From: Treponema sp.
Lineage (GTDB): Bacteria > Spirochaetota > Spirochaetia > Treponematales > Breznakiellaceae
DNA length: 5,151 nt
Assembly: GCA_031254795.1 (NCBI GenBank)
Contig: JAIRTS010000039.1
Coordinates: 1-5,151, forward strand
Direction: 5' to 3'
The notes under the pieces are model-generated. The model saw only the letters and a list, made by a program, of their open reading frames with translations. It did not search any database and was not told the origin of the DNA. This document shows, piece by piece, positions 1-5,033 of this stretch. A program made the position numbers and the translations under genes. Each line of letters starts with the position of its first letter. Positions within the stretch are counted from its first letter, which is position 1.

Positions 1-434
1 CCGCCGTCATTGGAACATTCCAGACGCATGATGGGCGGATATTTCGGATAGTTCGCGCCAAAGAAATAAGGTTTTTCGTCATTTGCCTTCTTATGAGTAA
101 TATTATAAAATTCCAGCCCTTCTTCAAACTCCCAGATTGAGTCGTTGCGGTAATCCGCAAGCAGCCATGTGTTGGCGTAGTCGCCGTTCTCGCCGGTACG
201 CATAATATTGACGAACGAAGGGCCATCGCCCTTGTCATTGATTGGCGTGAAATGCTGAACAGCGCGATGGATGCGGTCAAATTCAGGAATGCCGTCCGCG
301 TTGTAGCGATTAAACCCGTCCCTGTTGTGGACGATTTCGGCGGCATTGAAGATGTTCGTTCCTTTGCCGAAACCTGCGCGAACCCACGCTATGTGTGAAA
401 TCGCGCGGCTTCCAAACGGCGTGGCGTGGGACAT
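1..434 (-). CDS. Partial C45/phospholipase B-like Ntn-hydrolase, C-terminal part (runs off left edge)
   Basis: Reading the minus strand, one frame is open from 557 to the left edge, where the gene continues beyond the window. I set the start at ATG 434; a TTG at 545 is possible because GC-rich, coding-like sequence extends to about 530. Neither start has a clear ribosome binding site. The protein contains GIPEFDRIHRAVQHF, then FVNIMRTGENGDYANTWLLAD, then a Glu-rich stretch, FFGANYP and RLECSND. From memory this order matches the second half of C45/C69 and phospholipase B-like hydrolases: a GxPEFxRxRxAxQ helix, a GNNGxYANxWLLxD strand, then a GSNxP segment. Those enzymes cleave amide or ester bonds using an N-terminal Cys nucleophile. 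I cannot find that Cys region here; a TGA at 558-560 closes the frame upstream. The gene is therefore either 5'-truncated, a pseudogene, or diverged at its N terminus. That it is coding is fairly secure; the family is likely; activity is unknown. Confidence 0.5.
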   Translation of the reverse strand, partial: MSHATPFGSRAISHIAWVRAGFGKGTNIFNAAEIVHNRDGFNRYNADGIPEFDRIHRAVQHFTPINDKGDGPSFVNIMRTGENGDYANTWLLADYRNDSIWEFEEGLEFYNITHKKANDEKPYFFGANYPKYPPIMRLECSNDG

Positions 435-562
435 GCTCGAAAAACTGACGCTTAAACCGCATGTGCGGGGCAGATAGTCGATGGCGTGGCGTTTCGCCGC
501 GTTCCGCAGGATGGTAGTCTGTAATTTAATGCGGCGAATTTGCAAATTTTTTGAAAATCATC

Positions 563-591
563 TTGACTACAAATGTAAAAGTAGTTATAAT
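563..591 (+). promoter_or_regulatory. Sigma70-type promoter upstream of the RRM gene
   Basis: The -35 TTGACT (563-568) and -10 TATAAT (586-591) are separated by exactly 17 bp. This is a near-consensus housekeeping promoter facing right, in the AT-rich gap between the minus-strand hydrolase fragment and the RRM gene. Transcription would start near 598. The first convincing gene downstream is the RRM gene at 905, so the promoter implies a leader of about 300 nt. No better promoter is visible closer to 905; a TATACT at 783-788 lacks a good -35. Confidence 0.65.
568..577. promoter_or_regulatory. TACAAATGTA box, BlaI/MecI/CopY-type operator candidate
   Basis: TACAAATGTA fits the TACAnnTGTA consensus recognised by winged-helix repressors of the BlaI/MecI/CopY family. 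The longer stretch GACTACAAATGTA (565-577) matches the left part of a GACTACA-type BlaI operator. The site lies in the spacer between -35 and -10, where a bound repressor would block RNA polymerase. A nearby ACTAC (566-570) / GTAGT (581-585) inverted pair adds symmetry. No regulator gene of this family is in the window, so which protein binds, if any, is unknown. Confidence 0.35.
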
Positions 592-596
592 AACTA
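582..596. repeat. Perfect 15-bp palindrome over the -10 element
   Basis: TAGTTATAATAACTA reads the same on both strands around the central A at 589, with 7-bp arms. It contains the TATAAT -10 element. It may be a second operator half-site, a shared -10 for divergent transcription, or a consequence of AT-rich sequence. The arms are exact, but no known protein can be assigned. Confidence 0.4.
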
Positions 597-904
597 AAAA
601 TTTATGTTATTGCGAATGAAATCAAGATGGAGTGTCATTTTGATTGCTACGGGAAAAGTTGTTTTTGGAAAGTTTGCTTTTTAAGGATTTCAAAACTAGC
701 GCGGATTGTTCCGCGAGTGATAAAGATATTGTCTGTCTTTTTGCCGCTCTTGTCTTGCTTTCACGTGCAGTGATCTTTCTTTTATACTTTTCTATATATA
801 GGTATCTTTTTTTCCCGAAGGCATCTTGGGGGGAATGGAACCGTCTGCGGTTTGCAGGCGTAAATAAAAACGCGCCCGGCGTTTCCGGGTGAAGGAATAT
901 TTTA
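597..904 (+). other. Long 5' leader of the RRM gene, no convincing gene
   Basis: This roughly 300-base stretch lies between the predicted transcription start and the RRM start codon. It is T-rich from 640 to 830. A TTG-initiated frame (644-892, 82 codons) runs through it and encodes a hydrophobic stretch of about 29 residues, but T-rich DNA gives such translations by chance. I recognise no family in it, and its start has only a weak GGAG 11 nt upstream. A 10-codon frame at 835-867 overlaps the first stem-loop and looks accidental. The best reading is an untranslated leader carrying the stem-loops at 842-890. A small membrane protein coupled to the RRM gene cannot be excluded, because the 82-codon frame ends at 892, at the RRM ribosome binding site. 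Confidence 0.45.
842..890 (+). promoter_or_regulatory. Two tandem stem-loops just upstream of the RRM ribosome binding site
   Basis: Stem-loop 1 pairs CGTCTGC (842-848) with GCAGGCG (854-860): seven pairs including one G-U, with loop GGTTT. An A-rich linker, TAAATAAAAA, follows. Stem-loop 2 pairs CCCGG (875-879) with CCGGG (885-889) around loop CGTTT, plus a closing G-U pair (874/890). It ends directly against the Shine-Dalgarno GAAGGA at 891-896. Neither hairpin is followed by a U-tract, so they are not terminators. Their position suggests control of translation or message stability, for example by temperature or by the RRM protein itself; that role is inferred. Confidence 0.4.
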
Positions 905-1186
905 ATGGCTAAGAAATTGTATGTTGGTAATCTCGCCTATAATACGACCGAAGATAGTCTTCGCAACCTCTTTTCTCAGTTTGGATGCGTAGTATCGGCC
1001 AAGATCATTTTTGATCGTGACACAGGCAACTCCAAAGGCTTCGGCTTTGTCGAAATGGAAACTGACGAGGAAGTCGCCGCCGCTATTGCCGGCGCCAATG
1101 GGCGGGAGTTTGAAGGACGGCAGATTAAGGTTAATGAAGCTATGGAAAAAGCGCCGAGCGACCGTAAAATGCGCGGCAACTGGTAA
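905..1186 (+). CDS. Single-RRM RNA-binding protein
   Basis: A 93-residue protein consisting almost entirely of one RNA recognition motif. RNP2 is LYVGNL (residues 5-10) and RNP1 is KGFGFVEM (44-51), with the aromatic residues Tyr6, Phe46 and Phe48 that normally stack on RNA bases. The region from about 57 to 78 fits the second RRM helix and last strand. The tail after residue 80 is short, basic and ends in Trp; there is no RGG or glycine-rich extension. Bacterial RRM proteins of this size (Rbp-like, known from cyanobacteria and spirochaetes) are cytoplasmic single-stranded RNA binders, sometimes cold-induced. ATG 905 has a good Shine-Dalgarno, GAAGGA (891-896), 8 nt upstream. The gene follows a long structured leader and ends before a strong terminator, so it is probably monocistronic or only partly read into the flavodoxin. 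The RNA targets are unknown. Confidence 0.95.
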   Translation: MAKKLYVGNLAYNTTEDSLRNLFSQFGCVVSAKIIFDRDTGNSKGFGFVEMETDEEVAAAIAGANGREFEGRQIKVNEAMEKAPSDRKMRGNW

Positions 1187-1200
1187 TCTCCCTATAAAAA

Positions 1201-1208
1201 GAGGAGGG
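1201..1208 (+). promoter_or_regulatory. Strong Shine-Dalgarno sequence separated from the flavodoxin ATG by a hairpin
   Basis: GAGGAGGG (1201-1208) lies 14 nt after the RRM stop codon and is nearly a perfect anti-16S match, yet no start codon follows at normal distance. The next start, ATG 1255, lies beyond the 1211-1248 hairpin. If the hairpin is folded, the remaining spacer is 8 nt: 1209-1210 plus the six T's at 1249-1254. CTCCCT (1188-1193) can pair with AGGGAG (1205-1210), giving an alternative masked state. Purine-rich sequence before a terminator could also be coincidence. Confidence 0.35.
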
Positions 1209-1210
1209 AG

Positions 1211-1254
1211 CCGGTTTCACTGTGGCCTCACTGTCGTGGTGAAACCGGTTTTTT
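1211..1254 (+). terminator. Intrinsic terminator after the RRM gene
   Basis: CCGGTTTCAC (1211-1220) and GTGAAACCGG (1239-1248) form a perfect 10-bp stem with an 18-nt loop, followed at once by six T's (1249-1254). This is a classical Rho-independent terminator 24 nt after the RRM stop codon. The T-tract abuts the ATG of the flavodoxin at 1255, so that gene is either expressed only by readthrough or has lost its own promoter. A tract of T's also appears on the other strand (1196-1200 reversed), but 10 nt from the stem, so efficient termination in reverse is unlikely. Confidence 0.85.
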
Positions 1255-1764
1255 ATGAAAACACTTATCGTTTGTTATTCATATGATGGAAACACTGCGC
1301 TGGCGGCTGATCTCAATCAAACAAAAACTGTGCGCTTCTTCAAATGCCCGGTTTCCACAAGCGGTGGATATATTCCGCGTTGAGGTTGAACATGAGAGAC
1401 GCTTCAAGGAGTTTTTCAAGTGCCTCTGGGTCGTGAAGCAAATTCTTTCAAAAAAATCGCCGGCGCTGAAGCCGTACGCCATAGATTTTGATCGGTACGA
1501 TCTCTTGATATTCGGCTCTCCGGCGTGGGCGTCTTTTCCGGCGCCCGCGATGACCGTGTTTTTAAAACAGTCGCCGGTTGCTGGCAAAAAAACTGCGAGC
1601 TTCTGTTGTTGCGCGGGAAACAAGGGACGGACTCTTGATAATATGAAGTCGTTCCTTTCCAAGAATACCGTTGTCGGTGAAATCGCTTTTAGAAACCCTT
1701 TGCGGCAGGATAAAAAAAATTTGCGGATGCGGTTGGCGCGTGGATTGAACAACTTGTCTTCTAA
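1255..1764 (+). pseudogene. Short-chain flavodoxin split by two frameshifts
   Basis: Three segments together give a full flavodoxin of about 169 residues. From ATG 1255 the first frame reads MKTLIVCYSYDGNTALAADL; SYDGNT is the FMN-phosphate loop. This frame ends at TGA 1381. The next frame, from about 1313, carries VDIFRVEVE, then FKCLWVVKQILSKKSPALKP, GSPAW (1514-1528, the aromatic FMN-stacking loop) and FCCCAGNKG (from 1601). At the run of eight A's (1712-1719) the first frame resumes with FADAVGAWIEQLVF and stops at TAA 1762-1764, a typical flavodoxin end. Both joins are one-base changes of opposite sign. A conventional caller would report only the middle frame (1283-1792), which lacks the phosphate loop and has an atypical tail. 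Flavodoxins are cytoplasmic FMN electron carriers. The cause may be mutation, a sequencing error in homopolymers, or slippage during expression. There is no ribosome binding site at normal distance. Confidence 0.75.
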
Positions 1765-1778
1765 ATCGTTGTACGCCG

Positions 1779-2510
1779 GTGACTCTTTCTGATATTGTCA
1801 TTGTTCTTGTCCGGCCCGAAGAATCTGGCAATGTTGGCGCCGTATGCCGCTCCATGAAGAATAGCGGTCTTTCGCGTCTACGACTTGTGAATCCTGCGGA
1901 ACTGCACGAAGGAACGATCCGCGCCCGCGCGGTACACGCCGAAGATGTGTGGCTTTGTGCGGAACGGTTTGCCTCCCTCGAAGAAGCGGTTGCGGATTGC
2001 TCCCTGATCATCGGGACTACGCGGCGGCGGGGACATAAGCGCAAGTCCGTCACCATGCCCCCTGATAAAGCCGCGCTCTTTCTGAAAAACCGTGAGGGAA
2101 ACGCCGCGATACTTTTCGGCAACGAGCGTACCGGACTTGAAGACGGGGAGCTTGATATGTGTTCTCTCGCCTCGCATATTCCCGTATCCGACGCCTTTCC
2201 CTCGCTCAACCTTTCCCACGCGGTTCAGATATACGGATACGAGTTGTTCAGGACGCTTTCCGATGTTCGGTTCGTCGCCGGGCAATGGAGTCCCATGAGC
2301 AAGGGTCAAATTGACATATTAGTACGCTCCGTGACGAATTCTCTTGAAAGCGTGGGGTTTTACAAACAACGGGGAAGAGACTATCAGGAGCGGTTTTTCC
2401 GTGATCTCTTTTCCCGCGCCGGACTTTCAGAACAGGAGGGTGGATACATGGCGGATATATTTGCGAAAGCGGCGCGGCTGGCAATGAAGTCTCATACAGA
2501 TGACGGCTGA
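1779..2510 (+). CDS. trmJ: TrmJ-like SPOUT tRNA (cytidine/uridine-32) 2'-O-methyltransferase
   Basis: A 243-residue protein, close to E. coli TrmJ (246). SPOUT motif 1 is SGNVGAVCRSMKNSGL (16-31). Motif 2 is FGNERTGL (113-120), where the conserved Arg and Glu act in catalysis. Motif 3 is PSLNLSHAVQIYGYE (141-155). These form the knotted SAM-binding domain; the region after about 170 is helical and matches the C-terminal extension that TrmJ uses to grip tRNA. The enzyme methylates the ribose 2'-OH of nucleotide 32 in the anticodon loop of some tRNAs, in the cytoplasm. It could be another TrmH-family member, but length and C-terminal extension favour TrmJ. GTG 1779 is the only start in the frame after TGA 1746-1748. 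No Shine-Dalgarno is visible, which suggests coupling to the flavodoxin frame just upstream (stop at 1764 in the restored frame, 1792 in the middle frame). priA follows after 55 nt. Confidence 0.9.
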   Translation: MTLSDIVIVLVRPEESGNVGAVCRSMKNSGLSRLRLVNPAELHEGTIRARAVHAEDVWLCAERFASLEEAVADCSLIIGTTRRRGHKRKSVTMPPDKAALFLKNREGNAAILFGNERTGLEDGELDMCSLASHIPVSDAFPSLNLSHAVQIYGYELFRTLSDVRFVAGQWSPMSKGQIDILVRSVTNSLESVGFYKQRGRDYQERFFRDLFSRAGLSEQEGGYMADIFAKAARLAMKSHTDDG

Positions 2511-2565
2511 CGATACGCTTGACAAATGGCGGACAAAGTACTAGCGTAGTGTTCTGGATTTCACT

Positions 2566-4590
2566 ATGCCCGGATATATAGACGTTGTTTTCGACATTCC
2601 TGCCAATTCCTCATTTACCTATCGGATTGACGATAAAAGCGCCGCTTGCGTGGGCAAACGGGTGATGGCGCCGTTTGGCCGCCGCAACGCGCTTGGCTTT
2701 GTGGTGGGCGAACGGGACGCTTTGCCGGCCGAACTTGAAGAAAAAGCCGTGAAATCAATAAGCCGCGTTGTCGACAAGGAAACGACCTTTGGTACGCGCG
2801 ACATTGAGCTTGCCGAATGGATTTCCGGCTATTACCTGTGTAGCCTTGGAGAGGCGCTTGCCGCCATGCTTCCCTCCGGCAAAAAAAGCGGCGATTATCC
2901 TTCGTTTTCCAGTGATGATATGACAACCGCCGCGCTTTCCCTTTCCGAAGAACAGGAGGAGGCTTTAGCGGCTATCACCACACGGGAAATAAGGCATCAA
3001 TCTGAAATTCAGTTTCCACTGTTTTACCTGTACGGGGTCACCGGTTCCGGCAAGACCGAGGTGTTCCTCCGCGCCGCGGAGATGATGTTGCAGGAAGGCA
3101 AGTCCGTCATCTATCTGGTGCCGGAAATCAGTCTCACCATGCAGACCGCCGAGGCTGTCGGCAAACGGTTTCACGACATTGCGACGACGTTTCATTCGGG
3201 CATGAGTCCCGCGGCGCGTTTCACCGAATGGATGAAGATACGCAGGGGAGACATTCGCATCGTGGTTGGACCTAGAAGCGCCATTTTCGCGCCCGTACAG
3301 AATTTGGGGCTTATTATCATTGACGAGGAACACGACGGCTCCTACAAGAGCGGTAGCACGCCGCGCTATCACGCCCGGCAGGTGGCCATGAGGCGATGCA
3401 AGGTGGAACATGCGCGGCTGGTTATGGGTTCCGCGACGCCGTCTGTGGAAGCGTGGCAGCTCATGGCGGCGGCGCAGCCGGCGGCTGCTTCCTCTCGCGC
3501 CGACGGCTTAACCAGCGTCATGCGACTTGATCTTACCAGGCGGCTTTCCGGCGGTACGACGCCAGAAATCAAAATCGTCGCCCTTGATCATTTGGACGCC
3601 TGCCTCACCGGAACGTTAAAAGAAGAAATCCGTAAAACCGCCGCAATGAACCGGCAGACGATCCTGTTTTTAAACCGGCGCGGTTTCGCCTATTTCTACC
3701 ATTGCCCGGATTGCGGGTTCGAGCTTGCCTGCAAACACTGCTCGGTTTCCCTCACATTGCACAAGGCGCGAAACCGTGTGGTCTGTCATTACTGCGGCTA
3801 CAACGAGACGCCGCCTGCGGCCTGCCCCCAATGCGGATCCTTGAGCGCCGGCTATGCCGGCTTCGGAACCGAATCAATAGAAGAAGAAGTCCGCCGCGCT
3901 TTTCCGGATCTCCTCGTCAGGCGGGCGGACGCGGACACAATGAACAGCGGCAAAAATCTCAAACAGACGCTGGAGGATTTCAGAAACGGCAAATTCGACA
4001 TACTGCTCGGCACACAAATGGTGGCGAAAGGCTTGAATTTTCCCGGCGTTCGGCTTGTCGGCGTGGTTTTGGCGGACACCGGGTTGCATATACCGGATTT
4101 CCGGTCCGCCGAGCGCACTTTTTCCCTTATCGTGCAGGTTGCCGGACGTTCGGGGCGGTACTTTCCGGACGGCATGGTCATTGTGCAAACCCTACGCCCC
4201 AAGGACCCTATCATCACGCGGGCATGCGCCTTGGATATAGAAGGCTTCTTTGCCACGGAAATAGCCCAGCGCAAGGCGCTCAATTTTCCGCCTTGGACAA
4301 GGCTGATACGCTTCACCGTGCGCTCAAAAGACGGTTTGCGCGCCGACAAGGCGATTAAACGACTCGCATCAATCTTACAGCCTCGCCTTCCGCGCGACGC
4401 CGACATGCTTGGTCCTGCGGAATGTCCCATCGGGCTTATCGCGGAAAACTACCGGCGTCACATTCTCGCGCGGGGAAAAACCATGTCCTCGCTCCACGCG
4501 GCGGCGCGTGAGGCGGTTTCGTTGTACGACAAAGGCAAGGACAGCGGCGTATATCTGGAAGTTGACGTGGATCCGGTGAGTTTGCTGTAA
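2566..4590 (+). CDS. priA: Primosomal protein N' / replication restart helicase PriA
   Basis: A complete 674-residue PriA (E. coli, 732). The N-terminal 3'-end-binding domain spans about 1-105 and opens with YIDVVFDIPANSSFTYRI. The helicase core has Walker A GVTGSGKT (157-164), Walker B DEEH (253-256) followed by the aromatic-rich loop DGSYKS, motif III GSATPS (288-293), a GTQMVAKG motif (482-489) and QVAGRSGR (524-531). Eight cysteines (380, 383, 389, 392, 407, 410, 420, 423) form the two zinc sites inserted in the helicase domain. The C-terminal domain runs from about 545 to the end. PriA recognises stalled forks and D-loops, unwinds the lagging strand and recruits the primosome to reload DnaB. 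All key residues are present. A Leu replaces the usual His in KGLNFP (488-493), probably lineage-specific. ATG 2566 is the first ATG after TAG 2542-2544; its Shine-Dalgarno is weak. It is likely cotranscribed with trmJ. Confidence 0.98.
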   Translation: MPGYIDVVFDIPANSSFTYRIDDKSAACVGKRVMAPFGRRNALGFVVGERDALPAELEEKAVKSISRVVDKETTFGTRDIELAEWISGYYLCSLGEALAAMLPSGKKSGDYPSFSSDDMTTAALSLSEEQEEALAAITTREIRHQSEIQFPLFYLYGVTGSGKTEVFLRAAEMMLQEGKSVIYLVPEISLTMQTAEAVGKRFHDIATTFHSGMSPAARFTEWMKIRRGDIRIVVGPRSAIFAPVQNLGLIIIDEEHDGSYKSGSTPRYHARQVAMRRCKVEHARLVMGSATPSVEAWQLMAAAQPAAASSRADGLTSVMRLDLTRRLSGGTTPEIKIVALDHLDACLTGTLKEEIRKTAAMNRQTILFLNRRGFAYFYHCPDCGFELACKHCSVSLTLHKARNRVVCHYCGYNETPPAACPQCGSLSAGYAGFGTESIEEEVRRAFPDLLVRRADADTMNSGKNLKQTLEDFRNGKFDILLGTQMVAKGLNFPGVRLVGVVLADTGLHIPDFRSAERTFSLIVQVAGRSGRYFPDGMVIVQTLRPKDPIITRACALDIEGFFATEIAQRKALNFPPWTRLIRFTVRSKDGLRADKAIKRLASILQPRLPRDADMLGPAECPIGLIAENYRRHILARGKTMSSLHAAAREAVSLYDKGKDSGVYLEVDVDPVSLL

Positions 4591-4668
4591 TTAAGCGATA
4601 GTAGATCCACATAAAAGAGGTTCCCAAGATTCGATTTTAGGAAAAATCTCAAACTAAAAATAAAGAAT

Positions 4669-4695
4669 CCCCGGAGCAGTTCTCTGGGGTATTTT
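4669..4695. terminator. Hairpin after priA, probable terminator (possibly the right-end hairpin of an IS200 relic)
   Basis: CCCCGGAG (4669-4676) pairs with CTCTGGGG (4682-4689), eight pairs with one G-U, around loop CAGTT. On the plus strand TATTTT follows, a modest terminator 79 nt after priA. On the minus strand the stem is followed by ATTCTTTATTTTT, an equally good terminator for the decayed tnpA ending at 4719. IS200/IS605 elements also carry a subterminal hairpin downstream of tnpA, so this could be that end. The 4591-4668 gap otherwise shows only a weak GATTTT (4633-4638) / AAAATC (4643-4648) hairpin. Confidence 0.55.
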
Positions 4696-4718
4696 AAGAC
4701 TGTTGTTTGAGGGTATTT

Positions 4719-4977
4719 TCAAAACAGCTCCAATCGCTTGTTTTCATATATTTGTCCATATTCTCCGGGATTCCTCCCCTGATTTTTCGCATAACGCGTA
4801 ATCGCTTTTTCATCCCCGTGTTCTCCCGCCGTTCCCACGTAACACCCTTTCGTCCGGAATTCTCCCCCTCATAACAATTTTTCACTTCCGGGCGCGCCTC
4901 AAATATTTTCTTCGCCGTTATGTTTTTTATTATTTGTGTTGTCCGCTCGTCCGCACGGGGCTATATGTCGGCGCTGA
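4719..4977 (-). pseudogene. tnpA: Decayed IS200/IS605-type transposase TnpA, C-terminal half
   Basis: Three minus-strand frames, read in order, reconstruct the C-terminal half of a Y1-type TnpA. Segment A (from 4977) reads SAPTYSPVRTSGQ, like the SAPPxYSP loop of the family. Segment B (4936-4883) reads QIIKNITAKKIFEARPEV. Segment C (4877-4719) reads KLL-stop-GGEFRTKGCYVGTAGEHG in outline and continues through DEKAITRYAKNQGRN to ELF and TGA 4721-4719. Each join needs one restored base. Within C, a TGA at 4871-4869 replaces the Trp codon of the family motif LLWGGEFW, and the second Trp of that motif has become Arg. The N-terminal half with the HUH motif is not recognisable above 4980. The catalytic Tyr region, at the A/B boundary in such proteins, is also damaged. 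TnpA nicks and rejoins single-stranded DNA at element ends; this copy must be dead. A 63-codon open frame at 4694-4885 overlaps it but is only a fragment of the wreck. Confidence 0.75.
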
Positions 4978-5033
4978 TCGCGCCGGAAAGGGCGCGCGCT
5001 CCTTCCCGGTTCCTGCCTCCAGAAATTTTATTC

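Noticed and set aside
644..892. An 82-codon TTG-initiated frame with a hydrophobic stretch before the RRM gene
   Set aside because: It lies in T-rich sequence that yields Phe/Leu runs by chance, has no recognisable family and only a weak ribosome binding site. It is treated as part of the leader.
1373..1384. CGT TGA as an RF2-like programmed +1 frameshift site in the flavodoxin
   Set aside because: The preceding first-frame residues (about 1315-1380) do not look like flavodoxin, so the frame change must occur earlier, and the bases do not match the CTT TGA slip context.
1283..1792. Middle-frame open reading frame as a stand-alone intact gene
   Set aside because: It lacks the FMN phosphate loop and ends in an atypical tail. 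Both missing parts are present in the neighbouring frame, so it is described as the middle of a frameshifted flavodoxin.
2500..2544. A 14-codon ATG frame overlapping the trmJ end
   Set aside because: Too short, no ribosome binding site and no recognisable peptide; it is an ordinary chance frame in the trmJ-priA gap.
3702..4358. Long alternative-frame ORFs inside priA, including a 218-codon plus-strand frame and a 192-codon minus-strand frame
   Set aside because: They overlap the fully conserved helicase frame, and their Arg/Cys-rich composition is typical of GC-rich shadow frames.
4694..4885. A 63-codon minus-strand open frame as a hypothetical protein
   Set aside because: Most of its translation is an out-of-frame reading of the tnpA relic; only its start shares the true tnpA frame.
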